Positions 7,246-16,830 of a stretch of DNA of 64,000 bases are shown one piece after another (within the stretch, counting starts at the first letter, position 1; each line of letters begins with the position of its first letter). Location: the NCBI RefSeq assembly GCF_900188065.1, contig NZ_FZNQ01000001.1, positions 1 through 64,000 of the forward strand, given 5' to 3'. Origin of the DNA: Halorubrum vacuolatum (GTDB lineage Archaea; Halobacteriota; Halobacteria; Halobacteriales; Haloferacaceae). The notes below the pieces were generated by a model. It was not told the DNA's origin, did no database searches, and worked only from the letters and a program-made list of their open reading frames with translations. Both the position numbers and the translations under genes were made by a program.

Positions 7246-8562
7246 ATGGACCGAAACGAAGTGGGGAGATCACCGTCCGAGAATCCGGAGTCGGAGGCCG
7301 AACACGGAAGCGAACTCGGCCGGAGGTCGGACGGCGAGCGGGGCTTGAACACGGTCGCCGTTTCGGCGGGCGAGGAGCCGTTCACCGTCGGGACCGAGGC
7401 CGGCGACGTCGTCTCGCCGATCCATCTCTCCTCGACGTTCGCGCTGCCGGGGCTCGACACGGGAATGAGCCTCGAAGACGTCGACCCCGACGCCGGCGAG
7501 TTCGTCTACTCGCGGCTCTCGAACCCGACCCGCCACCGATTGGAGACACGCCTCGCGGCGTTGGAGGGTGGCGAGCACGGACTGGCGTTCGCGTCGGGAA
7601 CCGCCGCCATCTTCACCACGTTGCTCGCGTCGCTCGAACCCGGCGACCACGTCGTCGCCTTCGAGGACCTCTATGCCGGCACCCGACGCATGCTCGATCG
7701 GGTCTTTTCGGAGCGATTGGGCGTGGCGATCTCCTACGTCGATGCGACCGAGACCGCGAACGTCGCCGACGCGGCCGACGAGGACACCGCTGTGATCTGG
7801 ATGGAGTCGCCGACGAACCCGCGGCTCGCGCTGTGTGACATCGCGGCGATCGCCGAGGTGGCCGACGAGGTCGGGGCGACCTTCGGCGTGGACAACACCT
7901 TCGCGAGCCCGGTCTTCCAGCAGCCGCTCGCGCTGGGAGCTGACGTCGTCGTTCACAGCACGACGAAGTACCTGAACGGACACTCCGACGCCGTCGCGGG
8001 GGCAGTCGTCACGAACGACGACGCGCTCGCCGAGGAGCTGACCTTCCTCCAGCAGGTCGGCGTCGGCGCGGCGAGCCCGCCGTTCGATAGCTATCTCGTC
8101 GGCCGTGGGATCAAGACGCTCGGGGCGCGGATGAGCCACCACGAGGCCAACGCGATGGCCGTCGCCGAGTACCTGGACTCCCGTCCGGAGGTGACGGCGG
8201 TGTACTATCCCGGGCTCGAAAGTCACCCGGACCACGATCTCGCCCGCGAGCAGATGTCGGGGTTCGGCGGCGTGCTCTCGTTCGAGATCGACGGCGAGAT
8301 CGACGACGCGAAACGGTTCCTCGAGGCGTTAGAGGAGTTCACGCTTGCCGTCTCGCTCGGCGGCGTCGAGAGCCTGATCGAACTCCCGGCCGGAATGACA
8401 CACGAGCCGATCCCCCGCGAGGAGCGTGAAGCGATCGGTATCACGGACACCCTGATGCGCGTCTCCGTCGGCATCGAGGACATCGACGACCTGATCGCCG
8501 ACCTTGACCGCGGCTTCGAGGCGATCGGTCGGACGGCGACGAAGGCTCACGGCGACGATTGA
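7246..8562 (+). CDS. Cystathionine gamma-synthase/lyase family PLP enzyme
   Basis: 438 residues. After an acidic 35-residue N-terminal extension the Cys/Met-metabolism PLP fold begins (LNTVAVSAGEEP). Conserved elements are VYSRLSNPTRHRLE, ALEGGEHGLAFASGTAAI, VIWMESPTNP, FGVDNTFASPV and the PLP lysine in VVHSTTKYLNGHSD; SLGGVESLIELPA near the C-terminus closes the active site. The family includes cystathionine gamma-synthase, beta- and gamma-lyases and O-acetylhomoserine sulfhydrylases, and the exact reaction cannot be decided here. It stands alone with its own promoter. Likely role: trans-sulfuration in Met/Cys metabolism. Confidence 0.88.
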   Translation: MDRNEVGRSPSENPESEAEHGSELGRRSDGERGLNTVAVSAGEEPFTVGTEAGDVVSPIHLSSTFALPGLDTGMSLEDVDPDAGEFVYSRLSNPTRHRLETRLAALEGGEHGLAFASGTAAIFTTLLASLEPGDHVVAFEDLYAGTRRMLDRVFSERLGVAISYVDATETANVADAADEDTAVIWMESPTNPRLALCDIAAIAEVADEVGATFGVDNTFASPVFQQPLALGADVVVHSTTKYLNGHSDAVAGAVVTNDDALAEELTFLQQVGVGAASPPFDSYLVGRGIKTLGARMSHHEANAMAVAEYLDSRPEVTAVYYPGLESHPDHDLAREQMSGFGGVLSFEIDGEIDDAKRFLEALEEFTLAVSLGGVESLIELPAGMTHEPIPREEREAIGITDTLMRVSVGIEDIDDLIADLDRGFEAIGRTATKAHGDD

Positions 8563-8584
8563 GCCGACCGAACTGGATCGTCCA

Positions 8585-9409
8585 TCAGTGGAGTTCCGCA
8601 CGAAGCGCGTCGTTCATCGCCCCGACCGGTGCCGTCTCTCCGGTCCAGATCTCGAAGGCCTCGACGCCCTGGTAGAGGAGCATCCACGCGCCGTCGACCG
8701 TCGTCGCGCCGGCCGCAGCCGCCTCGCGGAGGAGCCGCGTCTCGATCGGGGTATAAACGGCGTCGAGGACGGCGAGGTCCGCATGGAGGTGGTCGGCGGG
8801 AACCGGCGTCTCCGTGGGGGCCTCCATGCCGACGCTCGTCGCGTTAACGAGGACGTCGGCCGACGCGACGTGCTCACCGAGGTCCGAGAGTCCGCCACCG
8901 GTCGCGCCCGGGACGTCACGTGCCAGATCCTCGGCCCGTTCGGCGGTTCGGTTCGCGATGTGAACCGTCGCGCCAGCGTCCGCGAGCGCGAACGCGGCCG
9001 CCCGCCCCGCCCCGCCCGCGCCGACAACGACGGCATCGGTTCCCGAGAGCGCGACACCGTGGTGTTCGAAGGCCCGCGTGACGCCGGCGGCATCCGTGTT
9101 GTGGCCCCGCGGGCGGTCGCCCGCCCCGTCGCGAATCGGGCCGAAGTCGATCGTGTTGACGGCGCCGATCCGCTCGGCGAGCGGGTCGACGGCGACGGAC
9201 TCCAGCACGTCCTGTTTAAAAGGGATCGTCACATTCAATCCGGCGACGCCGAGCGTCGCAGCGCTCTCGACAGCCTCCCTAGCGGCGTCGGGGGCGGGCT
9301 CGAACGTGACGTAGCGGGCGTCGAGGCCGAGCGCGTCATAACCCGCCTCGTGCATCGGCGGCGACAACGAATGGCCGACCGGGTGGCCGATCAGTCCGTA
9401 GACGTCCAT
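8585..9409 (-). CDS. aroE: Shikimate dehydrogenase AroE
   Basis: 274 residues beginning [20 protein letters not shown]. The substrate-binding SLSP motif (residues 15-18), the catalytic Lys in [17 protein letters not shown], the NADP-binding loop [11 protein letters not shown] and the C-terminal [16 protein letters not shown] are all present and in order. It reduces 3-dehydroshikimate to shikimate in aromatic amino-acid synthesis. Length is normal for the family. It is convergent with the PLP enzyme gene (stop-to-stop gap 22 nt) and divergent from the antiporter at 9511. No other shikimate-pathway gene is nearby. Confidence 0.95.
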   Translation of the reverse strand: MDVYGLIGHPVGHSLSPPMHEAGYDALGLDARYVTFEPAPDAAREAVESAATLGVAGLNVTIPFKQDVLESVAVDPLAERIGAVNTIDFGPIRDGAGDRPRGHNTDAAGVTRAFEHHGVALSGTDAVVVGAGGAGRAAAFALADAGATVHIANRTAERAEDLARDVPGATGGGLSDLGEHVASADVLVNATSVGMEAPTETPVPADHLHADLAVLDAVYTPIETRLLREAAAAGATTVDGAWMLLYQGVEAFEIWTGETAPVGAMNDALRAELH

Positions 9410-9510
9410 ATCGAAGCGACCGTTGCGGGCCTCTTAAATGACGGCATCGTGCCGCTCATCGGCGACGTGTCATCGCGACCATTTATACCTCCGGACGAGA
9501 ACGGTTCGGC

Positions 9511-10461
9511 GTGCCGCTCGGCTCGCCCGCAACCGAACTCCTCTTGCTTGCCGCGGGAGTCATCCTCTTGTATTTGGGCGCGGAGTCGCTTATAAAGGGC
9601 GCGGCGGATCTCGCGCTCGCCGTCGGGCTCAAAGCGTCGACCGTCGGCGTGACCGTCGTCGCGTTCGCCACGACCGCACCCGAGCTGTTCGTCGCCATCG
9701 TGGGTGCGGCCACCGTCTCGACCGATATCGGGCTCGGTGCGATCGTCGGCTCCAACATCGCCAACATCGGGCTGGTCCTCGGGATCGCCGCGCTCATCCG
9801 CCCGCTCGACGTCTCGGAGACGGTCCTCCGGAATCAGGTGCCGTTCATGGTGGTTGCCGCGCTGTTGCTCGTCGCGTTGGGCTGGAACGGTCGAATCGGT
9901 CGGCCGGAGGGGGTGGTGCTGCTCGTCGCGCTGGCGGGGTTCACCCTCGTCGTGATCCGCCGGATACAGCGAACCCAGTCCGGGATCACGGCCGCCGAAC
10001 GGGACGCGATGCCGGACGCCAGACCCCGTGACGTCGGGCTCGTCGTCGTCGGGCTCGTCGCCCTCGTCGCCGGGTCGCAGTGGCTGATCTCGGGCGGCCG
10101 AGGGCTCCTCTCGGCGGCTGGGTTTTCGGACCTCTTCATCGGATTGACCGTCCTCGCCATCGGCACGTCGCTGCCGGAGCTCGCCGCCAGCGTCGTCGCC
10201 GCCGTCCGCGACGAGACGAGCTTCAGCATCGGCAACGTCGTCGGGTCGAACATCTACAACGTCCTCGCGGTGATCGGCATCCTGGCGATACTCACACCGA
10301 TCCAGGTGAGCGCCGGCGTCCGTGCCTTCGAGTTCCCGGTGCTGGTCGCGATCACCGTTCTCGTCGTCGGCTTGATGATCCGCGGCGCGCGGCTCTCACG
10401 CCTCGACGGGTTCGTACTCATCGTCGCCTACGGCGTGTTCGTCTATCTGCTGTTTCCGTGA
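9511..10461 (+). CDS. Calcium/sodium antiporter (CaCA family, YrbG-like)
   Basis: 316 residues, about ten membrane segments. It carries the duplicated CaCA alpha-repeats: TTAPELFVAIVGA with VGSNIANIGLVLG in the first half, and IGTSLPELAASVVAA with VGSNIYNVLAVIG in the second half. The acidic residues in the PEL motifs are the cation ligands. It exchanges Ca2+ (or K+) for Na+ across the membrane, important in a high-salt cell. The start is GTG 9511. A cytoplasmic loop of about 30 residues between the halves is shorter than in mammalian exchangers. It is divergent from aroE. Confidence 0.9.
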   Translation: MPLGSPATELLLLAAGVILLYLGAESLIKGAADLALAVGLKASTVGVTVVAFATTAPELFVAIVGAATVSTDIGLGAIVGSNIANIGLVLGIAALIRPLDVSETVLRNQVPFMVVAALLLVALGWNGRIGRPEGVVLLVALAGFTLVVIRRIQRTQSGITAAERDAMPDARPRDVGLVVVGLVALVAGSQWLISGGRGLLSAAGFSDLFIGLTVLAIGTSLPELAASVVAAVRDETSFSIGNVVGSNIYNVLAVIGILAILTPIQVSAGVRAFEFPVLVAITVLVVGLMIRGARLSRLDGFVLIVAYGVFVYLLFP

Positions 10462-10557
10462 CGCCGCGGTGGGTTCCTCCTTTCACCCCGCTCATGTGGC
10501 CTGTTCGGAGTCAACCGCGAGCACTCGCCCCGGACCGATGCCTATTCGGCGGCCCGC

Positions 10558-12027
10558 GTGGACGGATCGACCGTGATCGCGATCGTCGTCAGTCGGGCGG
10601 ACGAGGCCTCCGAACACATCGGGGAGCGGCTGCTTGAAGCGGGGAGTTGGACGGAACACGAGGACCTCGACCGCCCGGAGGAGGTGGGCGGGGGGACCTA
10701 CTATCGCACGCGGGGGTTCGAGCTTCGGACGTTCGAGGAGCTACACATCTATCTCGACGATCCGAGCGTCGCCTTCGATGACCCGGCGTTACTCGTCTTC
10801 GTCTCCAGACATCGCGGGGAGACGGGGCCGCTTCTGACCGCACACGTCACCGGAAACTTCGGACCCGCCGAGTACGGCGGCGATCCCGGGGCGCTGGCGC
10901 ACGCACCGCCGGGCGCGGAGAAACGCGTCGTCGAGGCGCTCGCCGAGCACGCCCCGGATGGCTACGATGTCGGCATCGAATGCACCCATCACGGTCCGAC
11001 AGACGTGACGGTTCCGTCGATGTTCGTCGAGCTGGGGTCCGGCGAGTCGGAGTGGGCGGATCCGGCGGGCGCGCGGGCGGTCGCCCGGGCGGTGCTCGAG
11101 TTGGGTGGCGATCGAGAGGTGCAGGATGGAAACAAACACGGAGCCCGCGAAAACCCGTATGAACACGTACCGGCGGATCTCCGTGGCGAAGACGACGTTC
11201 CAAGGCACATCGTGGGCTTCGGGGGCGGTCATTACGCCCCACGGTTCACGCGGATCGTGCGGGAGACGGAGTGGGCCGTCGGCCACGTCGCCGCGGACTG
11301 GGCGCTCGCGGAGATGGGGCCGCCGGGGGAAAACGCGGCGTTGGTCGCGCGGGCGTTCGAACGGAGCAACGCCGAGTTGGCGGTGATCGAGGGCGACCGT
11401 CCCGCGCTCGCCGCGACGGTCGAGGACCTCGGGTATCGAGTCGTGAGCGAGACGTGGATCCGGGAGGTCGAGGATCGACCGCAGCGGCTCATCGCGACCC
11501 TTGAAGCCGAGCTGACTGCCGTGGATGAGGGATTGCGGTTCGGGGACGTCGTTCCCCCGGCCCACGGCACCGACCCGATCGAGGGCCTCCGTGTCCGAAC
11601 CCTCCCCGGCGACCTCCTCGCACGGGCACAGGGGATCGATGCGACGGCAACCCGCGCGGCCGTCGAGCGACACACGGTCGCCTTCGAGACGGAACAGGCG
11701 GGGACACGGGCGGCGGGCCGTGCGGTATTCCTCGCGACGGAAGCGGGAGGTGGTGAGGACGGCTGGTCGGACCCGATGCGTGCGCTTATCGTCGATCTCG
11801 CGACCGTCCTCGAAGACCGGTATGAGCGCGTCGAGGTCGACTTCGAGGGCGGCGTCGTCGTCGCCCGCGAGTCGGCGTTCGACCCCACGCTGGCTGCGGA
11901 GCGAGGGGTTCCGGAAGGGCCGGCGTTCGGTCGACTGTCGGCGGGCGAGTCGGTGGTCGTCGACGGGGAGCCGATCGAACCGGACGCGGTGACACGCGAG
12001 TCCGTCGATCGATTCCCGATCGGCTGA
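10558..12027 (+). CDS. dtdA: D-aminoacyl-tRNA deacylase DtdA (GEK1 type)
   Basis: 489 residues from GTG 10558. It matches the archaeal/plant GEK1 deacylase: VVSRADEASEHIGERL at the start, VTGNFGPAEYGG, IECTHHGPTDV, SMFVELGSGESEW, then HIVGFGGGHYAPRFT with putative metal-binding His residues. The C-terminal 140 residues form the haloarchaeal extension (DLATVLEDRYERVEVD). The enzyme removes D-amino acids mischarged on tRNA, protecting translation. It lies 96 nt after the antiporter gene and 106 nt before ftsZ1, and probably has its own promoter. Confidence 0.92.
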   Translation: MDGSTVIAIVVSRADEASEHIGERLLEAGSWTEHEDLDRPEEVGGGTYYRTRGFELRTFEELHIYLDDPSVAFDDPALLVFVSRHRGETGPLLTAHVTGNFGPAEYGGDPGALAHAPPGAEKRVVEALAEHAPDGYDVGIECTHHGPTDVTVPSMFVELGSGESEWADPAGARAVARAVLELGGDREVQDGNKHGARENPYEHVPADLRGEDDVPRHIVGFGGGHYAPRFTRIVRETEWAVGHVAADWALAEMGPPGENAALVARAFERSNAELAVIEGDRPALAATVEDLGYRVVSETWIREVEDRPQRLIATLEAELTAVDEGLRFGDVVPPAHGTDPIEGLRVRTLPGDLLARAQGIDATATRAAVERHTVAFETEQAGTRAAGRAVFLATEAGGGEDGWSDPMRALIVDLATVLEDRYERVEVDFEGGVVVARESAFDPTLAAERGVPEGPAFGRLSAGESVVVDGEPIEPDAVTRESVDRFPIG

Positions 12028-12097
12028 TCGAGTGAACCGTCGAAAACGCCCCTGTCGGCCCGTGAAACGCCGTCAGCCCCACGTCTGACGATGGGCA

Positions 12098-12109
12098 AAG
12101 ATAAATAGG
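12098..12109 (+). promoter_or_regulatory. TATA-like promoter of ftsZ1
   Basis: AAGATAAATAGG lies 25-36 nt before ATG 12134, the spacing of a leaderless haloarchaeal transcript. It is the only A/T-rich stretch in the 106-nt gap between dtdA and ftsZ1. Confidence 0.6.
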
Positions 12110-12133
12110 CGTGGGTCGCAACGATGCCACATA

Positions 12134-13270
12134 ATGGACTCCATCCTAGAGGATGCGATAGACGAGGCCGAGGAGGGAGCTGACGGATTCGGCGGACCGG
12201 ACGGCGACGCCGGCGGTCCCCCGCAAACGGGTATGATGACCGACGAGGAGCTACAGGACGTTTTAAAGGACCTCCAAACGAACATCACGGTGATCGGTTG
12301 CGGCGGGGCCGGCGGCAACACGGTCAACCGAATGGTCGAGGAGGGGATCCACGGCGCAAAGCTCGTCGCCGCGAACACCGACGTCCAGCACCTCGTCAAC
12401 ATCGAGGCGGACACGAAGATCCTGATGGGCCAGCAGAAGACCCAAGGTCGAGGGGCCGGCTCGCTCCCGCAGGTCGGCGAGGAGGCCGCCATCGAATCCC
12501 AAGAGGAGATCCAGGACGCCATCGACGGCTCGGACATGGTGTTCGTCACGGCCGGACTGGGCGGCGGCACGGGGACCGGCTCCGCGCCCGTCGTCGCGAA
12601 GGCCGCCCGCGACTCCGGCGCGCTGACCATCGCCATCGTCACCACGCCCTTTACCGCCGAGGGCGAGGTGCGCCGGACGAACGCCGAGGCCGGCCTCGAA
12701 CGGCTCCGTGACGTGAGCGACACCGTCATCGTCGTGCCGAACGACCGCCTACTCGATGCCGTCGGCAAGCTCCCCGTTCGACAGGCGTTCAAGGTCTCCG
12801 ATGAGGTGCTCATGCGCTCGGTGAAGGGGATCACCGAGCTGATCACCAAACCCGGCCTCGTCAATCTCGACTTCGCCGACGTGCGCACCGTGATGGAGAA
12901 GGGCGGCGTCGCGATGATCGGGCTCGGCGAGTCCGACTCCGACTCGAAGGCACAGGACTCCGTCAAGAGCGCGCTCCGATCGCCGCTTCTGGACGTCGAC
13001 ATTTCCGGGGCGAACTCCGCGCTCGTCAACGTCACCGGGGGGACCGACATGTCGATCGAGGAGGCCGAAGGGGTCGTCGAGGAGATCTACGACCGGATCG
13101 ACCCCGACGCGCGGATCATCTGGGGCACCTCCGTCGACGAGGAGCTGGAGGGCGAGATGCGGACGATGATCGTCGTCACCGGCGTCGACTCCCCGCAGAT
13201 CTACGGCCGTAACGAGGCCGCGGAGGCGCAGGCCGCCGCTCAGATGGAAGATATCGACTACGTCGAGTAG
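12134..13270 (+). CDS. ftsZ1: Cell-division GTPase FtsZ1
   Basis: 378 residues. After a 45-residue acidic N-terminal tail the FtsZ core begins ([17 protein letters not shown]). The GTP-binding tubulin signature [10 protein letters not shown], the AANTDVQ segment and the T7-loop region [11 protein letters not shown] with its catalytic Asp are intact. The C-terminus ends in an Ala/Glu-rich stretch without a bacterial-type conserved tail. The start and the [12 protein letters not shown] opening match haloarchaeal FtsZ1, which assembles at midcell and scaffolds the division ring. It is the first gene of a block with a small membrane protein, secE and spt5, an arrangement typical of haloarchaea. 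Confidence 0.97.
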   Translation: MDSILEDAIDEAEEGADGFGGPDGDAGGPPQTGMMTDEELQDVLKDLQTNITVIGCGGAGGNTVNRMVEEGIHGAKLVAANTDVQHLVNIEADTKILMGQQKTQGRGAGSLPQVGEEAAIESQEEIQDAIDGSDMVFVTAGLGGGTGTGSAPVVAKAARDSGALTIAIVTTPFTAEGEVRRTNAEAGLERLRDVSDTVIVVPNDRLLDAVGKLPVRQAFKVSDEVLMRSVKGITELITKPGLVNLDFADVRTVMEKGGVAMIGLGESDSDSKAQDSVKSALRSPLLDVDISGANSALVNVTGGTDMSIEEAEGVVEEIYDRIDPDARIIWGTSVDEELEGEMRTMIVVTGVDSPQIYGRNEAAEAQAAAQMEDIDYVE

Positions 13271-13300
13271 ACGAGTCCTCGGGACGGGACGAGCCGCACA

Positions 13301-13381
13301 CGCTCCCCGCCACACCGACGCTCCCACCACACCGCGCCGCTCCCGCCACACCACTGCACCCGCCACACCGCCGCTCCCCTC
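13301..13381. repeat. Degenerate C-rich repeat between ftsZ1 and the next gene
   Basis: About four imperfect copies of a 15-19 bp unit containing CGCTCCCGCCACACC fill most of the 113-nt gap. On the opposite strand this is a run of short G-tracts. It ends immediately before ATG 13384. No coding frame in it is convincing. Confidence 0.65.
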
Positions 13382-13383
13382 CA

Positions 13384-13632
13384 ATGGTTCAACTGCCTTT
13401 CACGACCGACGCCGACCGCGACGCAGTGCCGACGATCGACCGACCGACACCGGATACCGATCGTGGCATTCCGGGGCGGGCGGAGGCCCCGCTCACCGCG
13501 TCCGTCACGCTCGTGGTCGCCGTCGCCATGGGGGCGGCCCTCGGCGACCCGCTCACGTGGAGTGATGCGGGGACGGCGCTCACGGCCGTCGCCGCAGGGC
13601 TGACGCTCACCTCCCTGCTCGGACGTGGGTAG
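13384..13632 (+). CDS. Small membrane protein between ftsZ1 and secE
   Basis: 82 residues, MVQLPFTTDADRDAVPTIDR, a polar N-terminus of about 35 residues followed by two hydrophobic stretches (PLTASVTLVVAVAMGAALG and ALTAVAAGLTLTSLLG). No family is recognised. The gene lies between ftsZ1 and secE on the same strand and is separated from secE by 58 nt, so it is probably cotranscribed. Its length, start and in-phase composition look real, but nothing in the sequence states its role. It could be a membrane partner of the division or Sec machinery, which is inference from position only. Confidence 0.55.
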   Translation: MVQLPFTTDADRDAVPTIDRPTPDTDRGIPGRAEAPLTASVTLVVAVAMGAALGDPLTWSDAGTALTAVAAGLTLTSLLGRG

Positions 13633-13690
13633 CCGTCGGGCGGGCGGCATCAAAAAGGTCAAACGGCTCCGCGTCAAAAACCCCGACAAC

Positions 13691-13867
13691 ATGAAAGTTC
13701 CCTACGACCTCAACAGCTACATTCGCGTGTTGAAACTGGCCAGCACGCCGAGCATGGACGAGTTTATGCAGGTCTCGAAGATCGCCGGCGCCGGCATCAT
13801 CCTCGTCGGGGTTATCGGCTTCCTCATCTTCGCGATCATGAGCCTCCTCCCGGGGGTCGGCGCCTGA
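13691..13867 (+). CDS. secE: Protein translocase subunit SecE (Sec61 gamma)
   Basis: 58 residues starting [20 protein letters not shown]. An amphipathic helix ([13 protein letters not shown]) leads to a single C-terminal membrane segment ([20 protein letters not shown]), the layout of archaeal SecE. It clamps the SecY channel. ATG 13691 gives the family length; an earlier in-frame ATG at 13625 would overlap the preceding gene. The TGA stop overlaps the ATG of spt5 (TGATG), so the two are translationally coupled, as in most archaea. Confidence 0.95.
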   Translation: MKVPYDLNSYIRVLKLASTPSMDEFMQVSKIAGAGIILVGVIGFLIFAIMSLLPGVGA

Positions 13868-14319
13868 TGGGGATCTTCTCGGTGAAGACGACCGCGAGCC
13901 AGGAGCGGACGGTCGCCGACATGATCGCCGAAAAGGAGATGCCGGAGATACACGCCGTCATCGCCCCCGACCAACTCACGAGTTACGTGATGGTCGAGGC
14001 GTCGAACGGCAACGTCTTCGCGCGGATCCTCGATGAGATCCCCCACGCCCGCGGCGTCATCGAGGGGGCGAACGGCCCCGCCGAGAGCCCGTTCTCGGAG
14101 GTCGAACACTTCCTTTCGCCGACCCCCGACGTCGAGGGGATCGCCGAGGGCGACATCGTCGAGCTCATCGCCGGTCCATTTAAAGGCGAGAAGGCGCGCG
14201 TCCAGCGTATCGACGAGGGCAAAGATCAGGTGACCGTCGAGCTGTACGAGGCGACCGTCCCGATCCCGGTGACGGTCCGCGGCGATCAGATCCGCGTGCT
14301 CGACTCCGACGAGCGGTGA
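13867..14319 (+). CDS. spt5: Transcription elongation factor Spt5 (NusG family)
   Basis: 150 residues. The NGN domain occupies roughly residues 1-85 ([17 protein letters not shown], then [17 protein letters not shown]), and the KOW domain follows with [18 protein letters not shown], a highly conserved motif. Archaeal Spt5 pairs with Spt4 on RNA polymerase and promotes processive elongation and coupling to translation. The start overlaps the secE stop. The last residues, VLDSDER, end the operon; a 54-nt gap follows before the unrelated oxidoreductase. Confidence 0.97.
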   Translation: MGIFSVKTTASQERTVADMIAEKEMPEIHAVIAPDQLTSYVMVEASNGNVFARILDEIPHARGVIEGANGPAESPFSEVEHFLSPTPDVEGIAEGDIVELIAGPFKGEKARVQRIDEGKDQVTVELYEATVPIPVTVRGDQIRVLDSDER

Positions 14320-14373
14320 GGACGGGCGGAAACACCACCCCGGCTTTTTATTCGCTCCCGCGTTCCACCCAGT

Positions 14374-15522
14374 ATGCACGCCGTCGTGATCGGAGGGGGG
14401 ATCGTGGGGGTGGCGACCGCACATGCCCTCGCGGAGCGCGAGGTTGCGGTCACGCTGCTCGAACGCGACGCGCTCGGAACCGGCAGCACGGCACGTTCTG
14501 CGGGCGGGATCCGGACGCAGTTCTCGACGCCGGTGAACGTTCGCCTCTCGCTCGCCAGCCTCCCGGTCTGGGAGACGTTCGAGGAACGGTTCGACGTCGA
14601 TATCGGCTTTCATCAGCACGGCTACCTCTTTTTGGCCCGGACGGACGCGACGGCCGCGCGGTTCGAGGAGGCGGTCGGCATGCAGCGAGGGCTCGGTGTC
14701 GACGTCGAGCTGCTTTCGCCGGCAGAGGCGGCAGCGATCTGTCCGGGCCTGCGGGCCGATCGCTTCGTGGCGGCGACATACAACCCCCGCGACGGCTACG
14801 CGGATCCCAATCTCGCGGTACAGGGGTTTGCGGCCGCCGCCCGCGAGCGGGGGGCCGAGTTGCGGACCGGCGTGGCGGTTCGGGACCTCCACCTCGAGGG
14901 TGGGCGGATCGTCGGCGTCGAGACCACGGAAGGACGGATCGACGCCGACATGGTGATCAACGCGGCGGGTGCGTGGGCGGGACACGTCGTCGACCCGGCC
15001 GGCCGATCGCTTCCGATCGCGCCGCGTCGACGCCAGATCGCGGTCGTCAAGCCGGGGAGGGGGATACCGGCTGACCTCCCCCTCACCATCGACATGGACG
15101 CGGGCTCGTATTTCCGGCCCGAGGGGGAGGACACCGCGCTGGTCGGCGGTCACGCCGCGTCCGAGGACCCGGACGTCGATCCCGACGCGTATCCCACGTC
15201 GATGAACTTCGAGGAGGCGGTCGGCGCGCTCGAACGCGCCGCCGACTACACGACCTACTTCGACGGGGACACCCGGCTCGTGCGGGGATGGGCCGGTCTC
15301 TATGCAGTCACGCCGGATCGGCACCCGATCATCGAGGAGACCGCCCCGGGATTATACACCGTCGCCGGCTTCTCCGGGCACGGGTTCCAGCACGCGCCCG
15401 CAGCCGCCCGGTGCATCGCGGAGATCGCCCTCGACGGCGAGGCCGCGATCGAGGGTGTCGAGTCGCTATCGAGCGACCGTTTCGAGGACGAGGACGGACC
15501 CGTCGAGCAGAACGTCGCCTGA
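14374..15522 (+). CDS. FAD-dependent oxidoreductase (DAO family, sarcosine/glycine-oxidase-like)
   Basis: 382 residues. The N-terminal Rossmann motif is VVIGGGIVGVATAHALAE, and the segment STARSAGGIRTQFSTPVN is typical of the DadA/SoxB-like DAO fold. C-terminal motifs GWAGLYAVTPDRHPIIEE and VAGFSGHGFQHAPAAAR match sarcosine oxidase beta-like and dimethylglycine dehydrogenase-like enzymes. It should oxidise a secondary or primary amine, but no subunit genes or folate domain are adjacent, so the substrate is unknown. It starts 54 nt after spt5. A TATA-like TTTTTATTC at 14345-14353 suggests independent transcription. Confidence 0.8.
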   Translation: MHAVVIGGGIVGVATAHALAEREVAVTLLERDALGTGSTARSAGGIRTQFSTPVNVRLSLASLPVWETFEERFDVDIGFHQHGYLFLARTDATAARFEEAVGMQRGLGVDVELLSPAEAAAICPGLRADRFVAATYNPRDGYADPNLAVQGFAAAARERGAELRTGVAVRDLHLEGGRIVGVETTEGRIDADMVINAAGAWAGHVVDPAGRSLPIAPRRRQIAVVKPGRGIPADLPLTIDMDAGSYFRPEGEDTALVGGHAASEDPDVDPDAYPTSMNFEEAVGALERAADYTTYFDGDTRLVRGWAGLYAVTPDRHPIIEETAPGLYTVAGFSGHGFQHAPAAARCIAEIALDGEAAIEGVESLSSDRFEDEDGPVEQNVA

Positions 15523-15576
15523 TCGGGCGGCGTCGATCCCGCCGCATTCGATGACACGACGTATCGACCCCGCCGT

Positions 15577-15584
15577 CTTTATTC
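15577..15584 (+). promoter_or_regulatory. TATA-like box for the aldo/keto reductase gene
   Basis: CTTTATTC ends 27 nt before ATG 15612, in the usual place for a haloarchaeal leaderless promoter. Confidence 0.5.
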
Positions 15585-15611
15585 GGATCCGTGTCCTCGG
15601 TCGGAGCAACG

Positions 15612-16763
15612 ATGGCGACCCGCGAGGCCCTCTGGAACTATCGCAACGAGTTCGGTGACGCGTTCGGGCGCACGTACTTCCGACGGTTCGGGCCCGGAGT
15701 GATAGCGAGCATCGGGCTCGGGACGTATCGTGGCGAGCCGACGGATGCGGTCGATGGCGGCCTTCGGAAAGCAGTCGGGCTCGCGATACGCTCCGGCGTC
15801 AACGTTCTCGATACCGCAAGCAACTACCGTCATGGGCGCTCCGAACGGGTCATCGGCGAGGTGTTGAGGAACTCGTCGATCGAACGCGACGCGGTCATCG
15901 TCTCGACGAAGGGTGGGTTCGTCCCCTTCGAGGGGGGCGAACCGATCGACCGCACCGCATTCCTTCGCGATCGGTTTCTGAACCCGGGGATCCTCGAGGT
16001 CGATGACCTCGCGGGCGGGTCACACGCGCTAGCGCCGACCTTTCTGGAGTGGTCGCTCGACCGATCGCTTGAACGACTGGGCGTCGCGACGGTCGACTGT
16101 TATTATCTGCACAATCCGGAGACACAGCTCGCGGTACGTTCACGCTCGGCCGTCTACGACGCGATCGAGGACGGCTTGGAGCTGTTGGAACGACGGCGAC
16201 TCGCGGGCGACGTGGGGTGTTATGGCATCGCGACGTGGGAGGCGTTCCGGGTGCCCGAAACCCACGACTCGTATCTCTCGTTGACCGAGATACTCGCCCG
16301 TGCCGAGGCCGTCGGCGAACGGATCGGACCGACCGACGATCACGGGTTCGAAGCGCTACAGCTGCCGTTCAACGTCCACATGGCGGACGCGTTCACCCGG
16401 GCGAATCAGCGACCACCGAAGAAGGCTGCGCGCCCGTCCGATGGATCCGATCGAAGGACAAAAGGGACCGATGATGAGCGCCTGTCAACGCTCGAGTTGG
16501 CCCACGAGGCGGACCTCTCGGTGTTCACCAGCGCGAGCCTCGCAGGGGGCGATCTCGCGCGGATCGATGCGATCCCGCCGGCGGTCGATCGGGAACTCGC
16601 CGGCGACACGCCGGCTCAGCGGGCGATCAACTTCGCACGAAGCGCTCCCGGCGTCACGTGTGCACTCGTCGGCACAGCGGACCGCGATCATCTCAGCGAG
16701 AACGTCGCGGGCGGAACATTCGATCCGATGGGCGCGAAGGCGTTCGACTCGGTGTTTGTGTGA
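15612..16763 (+). CDS. Aldo/keto reductase family protein
   Basis: 383 residues from ATG 15612. The AKR barrel shows SIGLGTYRG, LDTASNYRHGRSERVIG (the catalytic Asp and Tyr pair), VIVSTKGGFVP and SLERLGVATVDCYYLHNPETQ. The C-terminal AINFARSAPGVTCALVGTADRDHL binds NADP. The family reduces aldehydes, ketones and sugars; the substrate is not indicated. It is larger than typical AKRs (about 320) because of acidic or Ser/Thr-rich insertions around residues 270-295. A weaker in-frame ATG at 15591 would add seven residues. Confidence 0.82.
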   Translation: MATREALWNYRNEFGDAFGRTYFRRFGPGVIASIGLGTYRGEPTDAVDGGLRKAVGLAIRSGVNVLDTASNYRHGRSERVIGEVLRNSSIERDAVIVSTKGGFVPFEGGEPIDRTAFLRDRFLNPGILEVDDLAGGSHALAPTFLEWSLDRSLERLGVATVDCYYLHNPETQLAVRSRSAVYDAIEDGLELLERRRLAGDVGCYGIATWEAFRVPETHDSYLSLTEILARAEAVGERIGPTDDHGFEALQLPFNVHMADAFTRANQRPPKKAARPSDGSDRRTKGTDDERLSTLELAHEADLSVFTSASLAGGDLARIDAIPPAVDRELAGDTPAQRAINFARSAPGVTCALVGTADRDHLSENVAGGTFDPMGAKAFDSVFV

Positions 16764-16830
16764 CCGACACGAAGCGTCCCTCGTCCATGAGCACGCCACC
16801 GGGATCGGTTAAAAGAGGAGTAAACCCGAT

